Assembly: GCA_963921935.1 (NCBI GenBank)
Contig: OY998175.1
Span: 263,555,709-263,619,708, forward strand
Length of the DNA: 64,000 nt
DNA from: Galeruca laticollis
Lineage: Eukaryota; Arthropoda; Insecta; Coleoptera; Chrysomelidae
Direction: 5' to 3'
Shown here piece after piece: positions 34,055 through 45,830 of this stretch (position 1 is its first letter; each line of letters opens with the position of its first letter). The translations under genes were made by a program, and so were the position numbers. The notes below the pieces were generated by a model. It worked only from the letters and a program-made list of their open reading frames with translations, made no database searches and was not told where the DNA came from.

Positions 34055-34700
34055 AACACCAAATTCGTGGTCATCAGTAGAGAACAGCATTAACAGGCAA
34101 AAATGAAGTCATACAAAGAGTCAATCCATTCTAACACCCAGGTTGCAGTAAAAATGACAAATGTGATAGCGATATGGACATAAAAATACGGATAGCAATA
34201 GCAAAAACTGCGTTTATTATTTTCAAAAATATTTATTGTGAAGAGAAATATCCATGAGAATACGAATGCTAATGGTGGAATGATATACATATCCAAAAAT
34301 AACATATGAAGCTGGGACATGGTCCTAAAAACTGAAATCAATTGATTGCATGGATGCCTTCGAGATGTGGACACTGCGTGGACTATTGAGAATTCCCTGG
34401 GTAGATCGTATAAGCAAAGAGGAACGTCTGAGAGGATCCAACGTTGATCGCCAACAACTCACAAATATGAAACCATAGAAAATCTACTATCTGGGTCATA
34501 TACTCCGAGGCAGAAAGTATGACATTTAAGACTTATACTGATGGGTAAAATGGAAGGCAGAAGAGGTCCAGGGCAAAAGCAGCAAGTGGCGTTTGGTGCG
34601 GCGTATGAATATATTCGCACTAGCGGCGAAAGATCAATTTCATATATTAACATGATTGCTGGAAGATCGCCGACACGCTGTAAGCGTTAGGTGCTGGAAG
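32840..34700 (+). pseudogene. RTE-like non-LTR reverse transcriptase, split by (AT)n
   Basis: A decayed plus-strand non-LTR polymerase in several frames. Near 33450-33650 it shows a FNKIYVSGNIPNGWLRSTF block, then LPKKDRAYNCVNHRPISLMS, matching the first fingers motifs of RTE-type enzymes. After 33780 a RYADV-like active-site region reads into a 130-bp (AT)n tract at 33917-34050. Beyond it, near 34340-34660, the C-terminal thumb block reads FEMWTLRGLLRIPWVDRISK, with GRKYD and KMEGRRGPG-like pieces in other frames. Many stops; dead. Confidence 0.75.
33917..34050. repeat. (AT)n microsatellite inside RTE remnant
   Basis: About 130 bp of AT repeats with one or two interruptions. It splits the polymerase just after the active-site region. 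Confidence 0.95.
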
Positions 34701-35262
34701 AAGAAGATTATTTTTTCTGACCAATAAAAAGAAACCAGAATGATATATTTTGAAATATTTCTGAAATTTCTGTTCCTTTATTAAAATAATTGTTCAGAAT
34801 TTATTATTTTCTTAATAATGTGAATTAATAGTATTTCTGTTTACTTTCTTGTGTACAATTTTGTAACAACTTATCCAATAAATATTTAATTTTCTGTTTT
34901 ATCACTTAATAGTTTCATCCAATGAAATTCCTTTCATATTTGAATTGTATGTGAAAACATTTGTCTTCGTCTGCAATCTCATCTCATATGAATATTATTA
35001 CTGACAGCTGTCAAATCATGTATGGTTTACTATTTTATTACCATTGTGAATCTATACCGCATATAATTATTGTTATAACTACCAATTACTTGCCTTTTAC
35101 AATATATGTATCAAAACTATTACTAAAGTTTGACCATAGTGAAAACTAAACTTGGTGAGATCATGAAAGGCTATGGGACATTGCTTCAGTATGAAGAATT
35201 TGGATGATTGTTGCAAGGATTATGAGTACTAAAACAGGTTGTTACAGTGAAAGTTAACTTAC
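34701..35262. other. Intron or flank downstream of the receptor exon
   Basis: On the minus strand this follows the GTAAGT donor of the gustatory receptor exon. I found no convincing acceptor plus a frame with the family's TYxxxxxQF ending, so the next exon is either elsewhere or lost. Confidence 0.4.
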
Positions 35263-36063
35263 CATTAATGCGGCCACAAGACAGACAAATTGTATTGATT
35301 GATTGAAGCGAGTCCTGAACATGCCATGGATAATAACAGTATTAACTGTACTCAATGCGTTGGAAAACGTGGCAATCACCATCATTAAAACAATATTACC
35401 AGTAGCTCCTCCCACAGCATTTGCCCCTACGTGTAAGTAGTGTAGATGACTCTTAATATTTTCTATAGTTTCAATGTCCATATTCGACTGTAGATGCCTT
35501 CGTATGCTTAAGTACTTTTTAGATAATAAATCAGAAGCGTTCCATATAATTATTGACATATACAAACATTGTAATGACAAATTCGTTTTGAATAAGTACA
35601 GCCAAAAATTTCTGCTACTCCAATAAACTGTTCGATTCTCTTCCCAGAATAAACAAAGTTGCAATGAGTTTGAAACTAGAAATGGCAAAAACCACTTAAA
35701 ACAGTAATTAGTCAGTTTTATGTTGTTCTGGAAGTTTTTGTCAAGTTTTTCCATCATTTTGAAAAATACTTGCCAATGTTTCTTCTGTCGTGTGACCTCG
35801 TATATGAATGTGGCGCTTAAAACACATATTGCAAATGAATTAATTCCGAGTAAAAAAAGATCACTGAACGAATTTTGCCCAACCGGTCTTATTCCTTCTA
35901 ATGTATAATCAAAAATATTTAACACATATCTCACAATCAGAGCTACATTACCGACCAGAAAGATTTTGCTAATTAGAGGGGATGGTGTCAGAGGTACCAA
36001 CCCTAAATAACCACCAATTTTGAAAATTAATTTGTACGTGTGTGTGTCGTGTCGTTCAAACAT
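35263..36063 (-). CDS. Insect gustatory receptor-like exon (7tm_7)
   Basis: A single 267-codon open exon encodes the first five or so membrane segments of an insect chemosensory receptor of the gustatory type, a ligand-gated channel in taste neurons. Hydrophobic segments lie near residues 33-50, 67-90, 125-145, 158-175 and 220-245. Between them is the QKKHWQVFFKMMEKLDKNF cytoplasmic stretch typical of these receptors. I chose the ATG at 36061-36063; the open frame extends only two codons upstream. The exon ends in phase 0 at ATG|GTAAGT (intron starting at 35262), a strong donor. The C-terminal exon with the TYxxxxxQF signature was not found, so the gene is incomplete here: spliced further away or a fragment. 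It is the only host-gene candidate in the window. An odorant receptor is a less likely alternative. Confidence 0.72.
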
Positions 36064-36069
36064 GGTCAC

Positions 36070-36759
36070 TGAAAACTAAATTAATGGAATTACATAATTA
36101 TTCTAATGTTTATTGATTTGAAACATACGCATCACTATATCCAAATTTCACCGGTCTCATCAAGCATTTTCAAACAAATTAATAGATACAGGACGGCCCA
36201 ATTTGTTGAACTCTGTCTCATCTAAATTGATAGATCCAGATATACCAAGAAAAAATATCGGTAGTCACATTCATAATAGAATTGTTGTAAAAAGACCTAA
36301 ATATTATTTTTCTCCAGTACTATTAGTGATTCTGATAATTCCGAAATCAATTTCAATAATAGGATATAAATATTCTTGGAGGAGAAGGTAGTAATATGGC
36401 TCCCTATTTTTTTCATAGACTACAGATTGGAAAAAATCTAAATTTTTCATTGTACTCCCATGTTATTTATAAAATAATAAAAATGCAATGATTTTTTTGA
36501 AAAGAATCAAACAACACAGTTCAAACGGAAGGAACATATTTTTCTAATCGTTCACCAAAATTTAGAGAATTAAAACGTGAGGGTAATAGAATACATATAT
36601 CGGTAGATATCTTAACACAGATAATTTATTGGCAGAAATCACAGATGTAGTGTTCAGTTTCAGCATCGACATTATCAATATGTGCTCACTAAGGAGAGCT
36701 CTGTATTGTATTCAAGTTTTTTCTATGTGATTACTGGTTTTTGACATCTCACAAAAGAT
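36070..36759. other. Non-coding sequence upstream of the receptor exon
   Basis: No element recognised. It would contain the receptor promoter if the gene is intact. Confidence 0.3.
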
Positions 36760-38175
36760 AAACAATCCACCGTCCTTATCAGTAATGGATCTCTATGAAC
36801 TGAGTTTGCCATATGTATGTCCATCTTCTTCAATACTGAAAGTATCACTTACTCCGCTGTCAGAATCTTCGTTGGCAGTAATACGTCACCGAACTTCCTC
36901 TTCGGCTTTTTACAGAAATGTAAGCTCTAAGTCCACGTATCTGTTTGCGGTATTTACGTTTCTCAATATATTCTTACAAATCAAATTTATAGGTTGATGA
37001 CGTTATTACAGTTGCCTTTGTTGATTTTCTTCCTCGACTAAATGTTTTTATTTTAGGTTTGGGTAATAGTAAAATTTGATGAGGAAGAATGAGCGTTTAA
37101 TATCTGATGATGTTTCTGGTTCTGAATAGAAGATTTCTTAGTTGTCAGCCCTCCATGCCCGTTAGATGATTCGGGTGGGACCATATTATAGTAAAACGGT
37201 TCTTGATGTACATGTAGCAGAAGACTCTGTACGTGGTATTTTAGTCTATTCGATTTCAATATAGGATTCCGAAATAGTTCATGGAGTGGGGTGGAGAAAG
37301 GGTGATACAGATGATGTTGCAATCTCGGCAGCAGATGAATGGGGGGGGGTGTACGTTATCGAGGACACATATTAGCTGATATATTTTCCTTTCCCATTTG
37401 AAGCAATTGTGACTAGGCTAAAAAATATGTACCTGTAAAACTTGCAGATTGGTAGGATATATGCCAATAATTATAAAACCAATCATTGCGATCTCACCTA
37501 TCGGGCATCTCATTGTAAGCCTTACCCAATAAATCAGCAATATCGCGGGCCTTAAGCATTCTGGCAGAAATAAACAAGAATTTTCGTATTTCGTCACTAT
37601 AGTGGGATTCAAGTGCACCAGTAAATGATTTGTGAAGTTTTTGCAGCTTGTGCGTAGTATGAGGAGGCAAGCTGATAATGGTTTTATGCTTTTCACGTGT
37701 AAGTTCTAAAAGGACCACATTACAAGTGTGGCTACAATGTCATCTATTATAAGGAGAACAGGAGAATCCTCTATTGGCTTGGTCTTTGATACAAAATGAT
37801 TGAACGATTAATAGAATAAATTGGTTTTTATCCAACCAGAAGGATGGACTTTTCCGATTGCTCTAGGCGGAGCCCCCTTTCATTGGAACATCCGTAAAGT
37901 TTCTCCATGGAAAAATTAAAATTGGCGGTGGACAGATCCTCCTGCACTCAATGTACACACCAACCGCCCAAAATATCCACCTTCCGCTACAGTTAACGCC
38001 TCTATTTGCCTTTAACATTTTCGTCCAATTATGTTCGGTACTTTTGTTCGAACAATTGTGAGACGAGTCATATTTATGTTGTGGATCTGTTCGGGAGGAT
38101 AATATCTTTTTGCATATTCACACTCCTTAACAGATGTGCAGCCTGAACCTTATACTTGAGCGTGAAAAATCCAAA
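36760..38175 (-). pseudogene. pogo/Tigger-like transposase remnant
   Basis: A decayed DDE_1 (pogo superfamily) transposase on the minus strand. From about 38165 downward, across several frames, it shows a NIIGRK-like block, an EALTVAEGG block, SAGGSVHRQF, KGAPPRAIGKVHPSGWI and PVLLIIDDIVATLV (second catalytic aspartate region). It then reads ISLPPHTTHKLQKLHKSF and FLFISARMLKARDIADLLGKAYNEM in the 37718-37494 frame. A basic tail with SRGRKSTKATV lies near 37040. Stops and frameshifts throughout. The N-terminal DNA-binding domain is missing; the sequence stops at the (AT)n tract in front of E2. Confidence 0.8.
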
Positions 38176-38186
38176 GGATCGAAATC

Positions 38187-38190
38187 AGGA

Positions 38191-38240
<50 letters not shown>
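38187..38240. repeat. (AT)n microsatellite at left edge of E2
   Basis: AT tract directly followed by TTGAAC, the LTR start of E2. Confidence 0.95.
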
Positions 38241-38243
<3 letters not shown>

Positions 38244-40117
38244 AACTTATCGTGAGAAGTATTAAAGAGAATAAGATACAAATATATGAAGTTTACAACT
38301 TTGGCAAATGAAAGTAGAGATTGCTTTCTTCAAACAGATAAAATTATCTTTCCTAAGGGTAATAATAAGTGAGAAATATATTTCATATTGAATCGAACAC
38401 CTATGATATCAATTATTCCGTATAACTACAGAAATATATAAGTAATATTGAAATTATTTACCTTAAATTCACTTTCTTATTAGCAGCACAAATGATGACT
38501 TGTATATATTATCTAGAATATCCAACATTGAATCTGAAAAGAATATAAAATTATTATAAGACAATAATAAACTGGATATTTGATAACAATATACAAACAA
38601 AATCATCACAGTTATCGAAACGAAATAACAGAAGTGTCAATTCAAACTTCATGTCATTTAGCACAGAATAATGATAGCAGAAATATATTCAACCATAGAA
38701 TTATCTATGTTCTGAATTATTGATTATTTGCAAAGTAAAGAGGATGTTTGGAAAATATAACTGAATTAAATAATAGTCCAAATTTATATGAGATAAATGT
38801 TGAATCTTGAATAAAAATCGAATTGCAGGGCATTATAAAAGGATTACAAACGGTAATGATTGTGAATTTATTGATATTTGGATTTAAAGTTCGTTAGATA
38901 TAATCATCGTATATGAATATAAGGTATATTTATGGAAATATTTCACATGTAAATAGGTGTATTGCATTATTTTGAAATTTTAAATGAACAGTAAATAATA
39001 ATAGGAATAAGATAAAGACATTAAATGAAATATTGAACAATAAATAAAAAAGACTGTGATATATCTAGTAAGTTGTTAGTGTTTTGTTTGAAAATAACAA
39101 AGCTAGCAACAAGAGTTTGTTTAGTTAGAAAACAAAGGAGAGTGAGTGAGGTGATGCTAAAGGAAATGGACACATGTAAGAAATTTTTATAAAATTCAAT
39201 CAAAATATTTGGAAATTTTTAGAAATTAAAGTCAAAATATATTAAAAACGTCAAATTACAACCTCAAAAACATTTCCAGAAGAAAATATCACGAAACATT
39301 AGTTATTTGTAAGAATTACATAAAATCGAATTTTGAGAGGGGACGCTATGTATAAATTTTAATAAAGTAACTACATTCCAGTATTAAATACTATATGAAA
39401 ACATTAATAATCCTCATAAAAACATTCTGAGTCAAGTTTAACAAACGATTTAATAATATAACATCGACTTACCTGCTGTACAAACGATAAAGTTTGTTCT
39501 ACAAGTTGAAGAGAGTCCAGCTTTATTCCAGGGAATAACACAGGAGCAGAGTGAATAAAAACTACCCAGTGTTGTGATAAGGTCAGTGTGTAAATAATTT
39601 GTATGGTTAACCATTTTAAAATTCAGACATATATTACTAATTTGGCCAAATTTCACCATTGATAATTTTTTATATGTATAAGAATATTCAGTATAAGTAA
39701 TTTAGTTTGTAATAATTTCGTTTAACATAAGTTTTTCTTCACAAATAATAATGCTTTTCAATTTTATTTCTGTTGGTAATTATATTAACTAAATCTTGAG
39801 TCATCTGAATTTTATTTGCATGTCATCTGCTAAATATAGGAAAAGGCTTGATATCATAGAAGTCGCATTGGTGTGCTCCACATAATTTTATTCACAACTT
39901 TTGGAGGAGATGATGTTAATACAATATTTATAAAGTGCAAATTTGATATATTTTTTAATTCAATCCGGAACCCAACGGGAATATAGTGTTCTCATGCTCT
40001 CCACTAAATCAATAAATTAATAATAAAATATAAATCAATTTACCCTGAGCTAGCTATTGAATAAAAAACATAGACAAACTTAATTAACCAATAAATACTC
40101 TTAAATATATTATAATT
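38241..40117 (+). repeat. E2 5' LTR (~1.9 kb)
   Basis: Starts TTGAACTTATCG and matches the truncated 3' LTR at 45436-45830. Relative to that copy, about 65 bp are missing near 38462. The GAGGGGACGC box at about 39340 parallels E1. Its end is inferred from the GGCACCCAAAAACGTGGGGC leader that follows. Confidence 0.8.
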
Positions 40118-40230
40118 GGCACCCAAAAACGTGGGGCGATTTAAAAATATTTTGTAGGATTTTGTTAAGAGAATAATAAAAATTATATATAAATATTAAA
40201 AAATTTGATTGACTACATCAAAAATATAAA

Positions 40231-41906
40231 ATGGAAAGGAAAATGATATTAAGGGACGGATAACAGGTAGGTACGGATAGCGGATCGGAAGAGGAACGAG
40301 AAGAAAGAAGGCATGGTAGAGGAGATTTCCAAGTACATTATTTAGAACAGGGACAACAACCGGGAGGAAATGCACCTGACGAAAATACAACAGGAGATGA
40401 AGAAGCTGAAGAAGAAGGAATGGATTAAAGAAGGGAAACACAAGGAGAAACAAATACCAATGAACAATGGATGCAACAATTCTTGATTAGTATGAGAGCA
40501 GACATGAACAAAATGGAGGAAAATAGGAAGACAGGCAAGAATGAGATGGAAGAACTCATGAACACCATAAATGGAGATATGAACACAATGAGGGGAGAGA
40601 TTAAAGGAGATATCAACAGGATAGATGGAAAAATGGACATAATGAATGGAAACATAGACAAATTGGAAAAGAAAATTGAGGATGTGAAATTAGAAAGTAT
40701 AGAGGAATTTAAGAAACTCAGGATGGAAAATGAAGAATTTAAAGGAAGAATGGATAAGGTGCAACAAAATATGGAGGATCAAAATAAAAATTTAAGAATG
40801 GAGATTCAAGAAAATCAAATCAAAATCCAGGAACAGATAGAAAAACATGTTGATGAAGAAATTCGAGAATTGGGATGATGTTTGGAAGAAAATTTATCGG
40901 GAACCATTGTAATGGAAATAAATAAACAAAATGAAGAAATAATACAGAAGGTGGATCAGAAAGTCAAGGATTTAAATATGAGACTGGAGGAACAAACAGG
41001 TACATATGAAAAAAGGTCGGAAGTCATGGGTAGATCATTTAATCGGGAATTAGAAGAGATGAATAGGAAACTACAAGAAACGGTAGAGGAAATGGAGGAT
41101 ACAGTGAAAAGAAATGGAGGAGGAATGATATTAAATGGGAATATGGATTTAGGTGTTAAATTCGATGGGAACATAAATTTAATACACCCGAAAGTTTTTA
41201 TTAAAATTGTAAAAAGTAAATTGAGGGGAATAAAGGTTTTAATGTAGAAGAGAATAGCTATAAGAAGGATGTTATCAGGCCACGCATTACTCTGGTTATG
41301 CAATAACGAAGAGCATATCAGAAATATGGAAGAATTTGAGAATCAATTCTTGAATTATTTTTGGGGGGAACTTCAACAAACAAATTTTAGGGAAAAACTA
41401 TACTTTGGCAAATTCGACTATAATAAAGGGAAAATCTAAATTCATATGCAATGCAATTGTATAATATGGCACAATATCTACAACCGGTGATGAAAGAAGA
41501 GGAACTGGTATTATATGTAGGCAGACACTTTAATGCAGAAGTATCGGAGACTATTGCACTACACAATATTAAAACGATGGATAGTTTGTCATGTTACTTA
41601 CAGAAAGTGGAAAGAAGTATTTTGCATGCGAATGGGATGAGTCGGTATCAAAATAGGAATGAAGAAGTGAGGAATGATAGGTCAAGAGAGAATGGGAATG
41701 GATTCTTCAGAAGAGATAATTATAACAGAAATGAAAATAGAAATTATGGAAATAGGAATTTTGAAAATAGAAGAAATCCAGGAAATGGCGGCAGATATCA
41801 TGGAAATGGAGATAGAAACAATGGTGGTAGACAATATGAAAATCGAGGAAATCAAGCAAATTTCGAAAGAAGAAATTATGATGGAAATAGGAATGGAAAT
41901 TGGTGA
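40231..41906 (+). pseudogene. E2 gag (coiled coil, capsid-like, Arg/Asn-rich tail)
   Basis: Gag of E2, interrupted by several stops (40261, 40426, 40876, 41245 and 41438 regions). The N-terminal MERKMILRDG and GSEEEREERRHGRGDFQ match E1. The middle is a coiled coil (KMEENRKTGKNEMEELMNTI). A capsid-like end has LSGHALLWLCNNEEHIRNME and FENQFLNYFW. The last 150 codons (41451-41906) end in an Asn/Arg/Gly-rich tail (NRNENRNYGNRNFENRRN) that probably binds RNA in place of a zinc knuckle. Both the missing knuckle and this tail are notable for a Ty3/gypsy Gag. Confidence 0.8.
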
Positions 41907-42075
41907 CAGAATAGAGGGGAAGGAAGAAATAATTATAATGACAGGAGAAATTATAATCAAAGGAACCCAGAAAGAAACTACGAAGAAGAAAATAATAGAG
42001 AGGAAGAGAGAAGACAGGTGAATCATATAATAAGGAACAGGAGGGATCAAATAATGATCAAAACCAAGAGCAAAA

Positions 42076-42526
42076 TTGGGTAAGAAGTTTTGCATAAATC
42101 ATCCTTACGTTCGTAATATTATCTATTCTTCTCATTATCAACATCCAAGAGAATTTATAGATGAAGGTTCACAATGTAATGAAAACATAAAATTGATTTT
42201 CATAGAAATGTATTTATTAGATGTTAAATGTAAAATTTTATTAGATACAGATATCTGAAGTTTCAATAATAAATCAGGATATAATAGAAAATGTGAAACA
42301 AGATGATATTACGGTGATTAATACTAACCAAATATCATTAGTAGGGGCGAATGATAAAAAACTTTATGAAACAAATCAAACTATAATAGTTAATTTAAAA
42401 ATAGATGCAGAAGTTATTCCAGTACAATTATTAATAGTTAAAAATTTAAGATATGATATAATATTAGGAAATGATGAATTAAATAGACATAGGATAATTA
42501 TAGATTATAATCAGGGATGCATTTGA
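42076..42526 (+). pseudogene. E2 protease region
   Basis: Retropepsin-like remnant of E2 pol. The active-site block reads YLLDVKCKILLDTDI followed by a stop at 42256, where family members have DTG; the glycine appears changed to aspartate. The second half (42293-42526) holds VQLLIVKNLRYDIILGND, the ILG block of retroviral-type proteases. A stop and frame change separate the two halves. Not functional here. Confidence 0.75.
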
Positions 42527-42664
42527 TATCAAAATTCAATTATACATTTTATTAAATAATTTACAAACAACGATATACAAAATTCTGATATAAAGGAGAT
42601 AAATCAAATTGGTGAAGAGATAAAAGTTTCAGAAGAGTTATGTAACAGAGCATATCAAGATAGG

Positions 42665-44000
42665 GTGTATGAGCTTCTCCAACATCATAAGCGATTATTT
42701 AACAAGGAAGTATGTGTAGCATCTAGATATGTACATGAATTGGAAGTAACAGCAGAGATTAAAAATTTCAAGATAAAAACATATCCAATACCATACAGGC
42801 TGAAGACAGAAGTATATGATGAAATCACAAAAATGTTAAATGACGGAATTATCGAAAAATCAAATTCTCAATACATCAGTGCCATCACATGTGTCAAGAA
42901 GAAAACAGGAGAAATTAGGTTATGCTTAGATGCTAGAAACATTAACAGCTATACAAAGAAACAATATGAAAGTCCATTGAACATAGAATGTATTTTTGGT
43001 CGAATTACAAAGGCTAATATTTTTTCAAAACTGCATCTCAAACACAGCTTCTGGTTAATTCCTTCAGATCCAGGAAGTAGGCCGTACACTGCTTTTATGG
43101 TGGATGGAATTGTTAATCAATTTAGCGTAGTACCATTTGGGTTACAAAGTTCTTGTGCTGCACTGGTACGAACTTAACATACTATCTTGAACCAATATGA
43201 AGACTTCACACTGCACTATATCGATGATATCCTTATATTTTCTGAAACAAAAGAAAAACATCAGGAACATTTGAAAATTATACTTAAAGAATTGGAAGAA
43301 GCAGGTTTGAAATTAAATTTGGATAAATGCCAATTTTATAAAAAGGAGGTAGAATATCTGGGATATATTCTAAGTGATACGGGAGTAACAATGAATCCAG
43401 AAAGAGTTAAAGTGATACTGGAATATCAAACACCTAAGAACTTAAAGAATTTGAGGTGATTCCTTGGTATTTTAAATTATTTCAAGAGGCTCATTCCAGA
43501 CTTAAGCAGAAGAGGGATTCCACTAATTGAATTGTTAAAGAAGGACACGAAATGGAAATGGGATGAAAGACGGGACAAAGCTCTCCAGGAATTAAAAGAA
43601 ATATTTCTGAAGAAACTCAAAGTTTATCACCCACAATATGATAAACCTTTCATCTTGACAACAGATGCATCTATGGAAAGATTAGCAGGAGTTTTTATAC
43701 AAATTCAAGATGAAGATGAAGTTCGCATAAGTTTCATATCCAGGGTGAAAAAAGCAGCGGAAAGAAAATTTTCCATAACTGAGTTGGAAATGGCTAGTGT
43801 GGTATTTTGTGTAAGTAAACTAAGATTTCTCTTACTAGGAGCGAAATTTACACTAGAAACAGATCATCTAGCACTAACATCCATGTTAAAAAACAGATAT
43901 GCAAATAATCGTATACATAGATGGATTCTACTTCTACAAGAATATGAGTTTGATATAAAATATTTACCAGGGAAATTGAATATTGTAGCGGATGCATTAA
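42665..44000 (+). pseudogene. E2 reverse transcriptase and RNase H
   Basis: Polymerase of the E-family, in three open frames (42665-43177, 43187-43459, 43532 onward). Blocks: IIEKSNSQYISAITCVKKKT, RLCLDARNIN, VPFGLQSSCAALVRT and the active site LHYIDDILIFSE. After a stop near 43457, RNase H follows: TTDASMERLAGVFIQ, ITELEMASVVFCVSKLRFLL, LETDHLALTSML and ADALIR. Catalytic residues are present but the frame is interrupted by at least two stops. Among E1, E2 and E3 this is the only copy with a recognisable full polymerase. Confidence 0.9.
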
Positions 44001-44049
44001 TTAGAATTAACGATTATGGAAGCGAACCAAGAAAATTTCAAATAGGAGT

Positions 44050-45197
44050 AAACACATTACATCAAACTGAAGGAATATTTACTCTAGCAAGAGTAAAAGA
44101 AGATCAAAGACTAATAGATAATAAAAATACTAGAGGAGCAGTTAAAATAGAAGATGTATGGTATAAGCAAATTGCGGATAGAGAAGTGTATATAATAACA
44201 AGAGAATATGCTGAAGGAATTATTAAATATTCACATATAGAAAATGGGCATATAGGGACAAGAAAATTGTGGATGTTATTTAGAGAAAATTATATAGCTA
44301 AGAAAGATTTAAGTATTGTGAAAGAAGTTTGTAAATATTGTGAGTTTTGTCAAATAGGCAAAGAAAAGAATTATCATAATTATATGACAGCGAAATCTAT
44401 TATAACGAATAAATTATTGCAAATAGGGGCAATTGATTTTATAGGTAGTTTAATTGAAAGTACAATGGGCAATAAACATTTATTAGTAATGGTATAGCAA
44501 ATGTGTTGAAATATATCCATGTAAAAGGACAAATGCGAAAGTCGTAATCGATTGTTTTAAAAAGTATATAGAAGAGTTTGGAAAACCAGGAACAGTGATA
44601 CTTGATCATGCAACATATTTTGAGAGTAGAAAGCTAAAACAATATACTGACGATAAACAAATAAAATTACAATTTATAAGTATCAGAAAACCAAGTTCTA
44701 ATCCAGCAGAACGATATATCAAAGAAATCATTGAATATTTAAGAATGTTATGTCAAGAGAATCATAAAAAATGGGATGAACAATTGGATAGAATAGAGAA
44801 ATTTATAAACGAATTACCACATGGAGTAACGGGTGAGAATCCAATTTATATTATGAAAGAAATACAACCAGAACGTCACTGGATTTTAAACAGACATTCG
44901 ACAATGACAAATGTACTAGAGAAGGTTAATCGAAGAATAATACGAAATGCTGAGAAGTATATTAAAAAACAAGAAAAAAGGAAACAGAAAACAACTCAAT
45001 TTAATAAAGGGGATATGGTTATTATAAAATCTTTAAGAATGCCAAAGAAAGATGAAGAACAATGTGCTAAATTACTATATCCATTTGAAGGTCCGTATAT
45101 CATGGATACTAAAAACGGTAAAAACAGTTATCGATTAATATATCCAGGTACTAAAATATTAAGGGGTATCTTTAATATCTATAAATATTACTCTTGA
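44050..45197 (+). pseudogene. E2 integrase
   Basis: Integrase of E2. The zinc-binding N-domain is YSHIENGHIGTRKLWML followed by CKYCEFC. The catalytic core starts with IGAIDFIGSL, has a stop and frame change at about 44496, and resumes at 44595 with ILDHATYFES (second aspartate) and SSNPAERYIKE (glutamate). The C-terminal module has FNKGDMVIIKSLRMP and LYPFEGPYIMDTKNGKNSYRL, the GPY/F type of Ty3/gypsy. No envelope-like frame follows before the 3' LTR. Confidence 0.88.
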
Positions 45198-45435
45198 GTA
45201 ATATGTATTGAAATATGAGGAATAGATAGTATTACAGGTATTTAAATTCATATGAGATATGTTTTTTTTAAATAGTAGATTAAGTTAGGATAATTACACA
45301 AGGAAGAATTAGTATAAAAGTTTCAAATTATTTTGGTATCAAATAGTAAAGGAACGATAAGTTTTTTTTGGGGAAATTGAAATTTAAACAAAAATTAACC
45401 ATGTTAGTATTTATTAAATTTAAATTTGAGGGGAT

Positions 45436-45830
45436 TTGAACTTATCGTAAGAAGTATTAAAGAGAATAAGATACAAATATATGAAGTTTGCAACTTTGCA
45501 AATAACAAGTAGAGATTACTTTCTTCAAACAGATAAAATTATCTTTTCTAAGGGTAATAATAAGTGAGAAATATATTTCATATTGAATTGAACACCTATG
45601 ATATCAATTATTCCGTATAACTACAGAAATATATAAGTAATGTTGAAATTATTTACCTTAAACTTCAGAATGTAAACATTATGAGTCATAAATTTTAATC
45701 GAATTCCTTGGTAAATTATAAATTCACTTTCTTATTAGCAGCACAAATGATGACTTGTATATATTATCTAGAATATCCAACATTGAATCTGAAAAAAATA
45801 TAAAATTATTATTAGACAATAATAAACAGG
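45436..45830 (+). repeat. E2 3' LTR, truncated
   Basis: First ~395 bp of the LTR, preceded by the purine tract TTTGAGGGGA. It ends mid-LTR at about 45830, where Penelope A3 begins. The truncation means that E2 has no right-hand (AT)n flank. Confidence 0.85.

Noticed and set aside
34925..34985. Candidate last receptor exon after a TTGCAG acceptor near 34972 (minus)
   Set aside because: The encoded 22 residues lack the TYxxxxxQF ending expected of gustatory receptors.
35155..35262. Candidate second receptor exon starting at 35228 on the minus strand
   Set aside because: The implied intron would be only 34 bp, the reading phase does not match, and a stop follows after about 20 codons.
39450..39659. 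Possible receptor-like exon on the minus strand with a GTAAG donor near 39470
   Set aside because: It lies inside the E2 LTR and its best frame has no family motif. E1 has a comparable splice-like site at the same LTR position, so it is LTR sequence.
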